NCBI GenBank assembly: GCA_947454745.1
Contig: CANGMV010000027.1
Location: forward strand, 1-8,840
DNA length: 8,840 nt
Source of the DNA: Bacteroidota bacterium
Lineage (GTDB): Bacteria; Bacteroidota; Bacteroidia; Chitinophagales; Chitinophagaceae
Direction: 5' to 3'
Shown: one piece after another, positions 8,087 to 8,840 of the stretch
How positions within the stretch are numbered: position 1 is the first letter of the stretch
Layout of the letters: each line of letters begins with the position of its first letter
Notes under the pieces: generated by a model
Database searches by the model: none
The model's input: the letters and a program-made list of their open reading frames with translations, nothing else
Told to the model about the DNA's origin: nothing
Made by a program: the position numbers and the translations under genes

Positions 8087-8137
8087 TGATTATAGGGGGG
8101 TATATAGTTCTTAAAATTACTAAAATATTTATATAAA
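8087..8137 (-). other. AT-rich gap with a G6/C6 tract between exonuclease and glycosyltransferase
   Basis: This 51-base spacer is almost wholly A/T except for six consecutive G on the plus strand (8095-8100), read as six C about nine bases before the GTG start on the coding strand. No hairpin terminator follows the exonuclease stop, so read-through into the glycosyltransferase is likely. Weak TAnnTTTG-like strings occur on the minus strand but each has a mismatch. A TATAAT string lies too close to the GTG to act as this gene's promoter. No Shine-Dalgarno is present. Confidence 0.5.
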
Positions 8138-8840
8138 TTATTTATTTAATATAGATTTGTTCAGGATTTCGGTCAATTTTTGCTTGGTATGAAGGGCAAA
8201 ATCGCCTTTCATCATCCAGTCATAGTACTGTGGTTCTTCCTTAAGTACTTGAATTACAGGCTTTCCTTTGTGTTTGCCGAAATTAAATACAGCGATTCCG
8301 TTTTCGTATACCAAACGTCGGGCAAAGTCAATGATTTGATCCTCCCCGGTAAACTTAACAATTGATTCCACCGTTTTACCAATTTGAGGATATCTTTCAA
8401 TTTGAGCTTCTAAAATCTCCCAGGTTGCTGTCGCATCAGCTTCGGCAGTATGGGCATCTTCCAATGTTTTAAGACAATAAAATTGATAAGCAGCACTCAA
8501 TGTTCGTTGTTCCATCATGTGAAATACCTTTTGAACATCTAATAATTTTCTGGATTCCATATCAACATTAATGCCTGCCCTTAAGAATTCTTCATTCAAC
8601 ATCGGCACATCAAATCGATTGCTATTATACCCTCCAATATCAGCTCCTTCTAAAAATTGCTTCACCTCATTGGCAATTGTCTTAAATGTGGGTGCATCTT
8701 TTACCATATCATCGGTAATACCATGAACATCCGAACTACCTTTTGGAATAGGCATTTCAGGATTTACCAATCTTCGTTTTACTTGTTTACTGCCATCGGT
8801 CGCGATTTTAACAATCGCGATTTCTACAATCCTATCGATA
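8138..8840 (-). CDS. DnaQ-like DEDDh 3'-5' exonuclease with C-terminal FGKHKG domain, 5'-truncated by window edge
   Basis: The visible part is 233 residues, reading from the right edge (first full codon at 8839-8837, IDRIVEIAIVKIATDGSKQ...). The opening DRIVEIAIV strand is what follows the ExoI motif (DxETTG) in this family, so that motif lies just beyond base 8840. VHGITDDMV follows at 38-46. ExoII is YNSNRFD with catalytic Asp-77. ExoIII is HTAEADA with His-130 and Asp-135, marking the DEDDh class. The family removes nucleotides from 3' ends, in proofreading or in DNA repair and RNA trimming; with no polymerase domain in view its exact role is open. After the nuclease fold comes an extension (about 165-226) with VFNFGKHKGKPVIQVL and YYDWMMKGDF, resembling the small DUF3820-type domain. 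A TTG at 8770 could open a 210-residue frame but lies within the conserved domain and is rejected as start. The DPM1-like gene follows after 51 bases. Confidence 0.92.
   Translation of the reverse strand, partial: IDRIVEIAIVKIATDGSKQVKRRLVNPEMPIPKGSSDVHGITDDMVKDAPTFKTIANEVKQFLEGADIGGYNSNRFDVPMLNEEFLRAGINVDMESRKLLDVQKVFHMMEQRTLSAAYQFYCLKTLEDAHTAEADATATWEILEAQIERYPQIGKTVESIVKFTGEDQIIDFARRLVYENGIAVFNFGKHKGKPVIQVLKEEPQYYDWMMKGDFALHTKQKLTEILNKSILNK

Noticed and set aside
8089..8094. TATAAT string (minus strand) before the glycosyltransferase start, considered as a -10 promoter
   Set aside because: It ends two to three bases before the GTG, so transcription would begin inside the coding sequence.
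8180..8365. Plus-strand open frame opposite the exonuclease C-terminal domain
   Set aside because: It is antisense to a conserved domain and its translation matches no family.

Overview
The window looks like ordinary chromosomal DNA from an AT-rich member of the Bacteroidota, most plausibly a Chitinophagia-like lineage; the phylum is fairly safe and the class is a guess. The reasons are a TonB-dependent receptor with an N-terminal carboxypeptidase-regulatory-like domain, a long secreted S9 peptidase of a type common in this phylum, starts without recognisable Shine-Dalgarno sequences, and a TAnnTTTG-type promoter element. I see no mobile element, CRISPR array, tRNA, rRNA or integration scar, and no gap between genes exceeds 80 bases.

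Layout, left to right. Bases 1-435 (+) are the C-terminal amidohydrolase domain of CinA, cut by the left edge. After 27 bases comes a complete lipoyl-dependent acyltransferase, an E2 subunit of a 2-oxo acid dehydrogenase complex (463-1983, +). A perfect bidirectional hairpin terminator (2001-2037) separates it from the convergent S9 prolyl-oligopeptidase-family gene (2055-4784, -). A 79-base AT-rich gap separates that gene from a divergent TonB-dependent receptor (4864-7314, +). The receptor ends tail-to-tail, 22 bases from a DPM1-like family 2 glycosyltransferase (7337-8086, -, GTG start). Upstream of the glycosyltransferase on the same strand is a DnaQ-type DEDDh 3'-5' exonuclease with a C-terminal extension (8138-8840, -), cut by the right edge.

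The genes form three units. cinA and E2 are co-directional and end at the terminator. The exported peptidase and the outer-membrane receptor share a divergent control region and could cooperate in peptide scavenging, which is inference only. The exonuclease and the glycosyltransferase are co-directional with a 51-base gap and have no obvious common pathway. I found no convincing undescribed system. The items most worth a second look are the exonuclease C-terminal domain, the altered CinA glycine-rich loop, and the peptidase/receptor pair.
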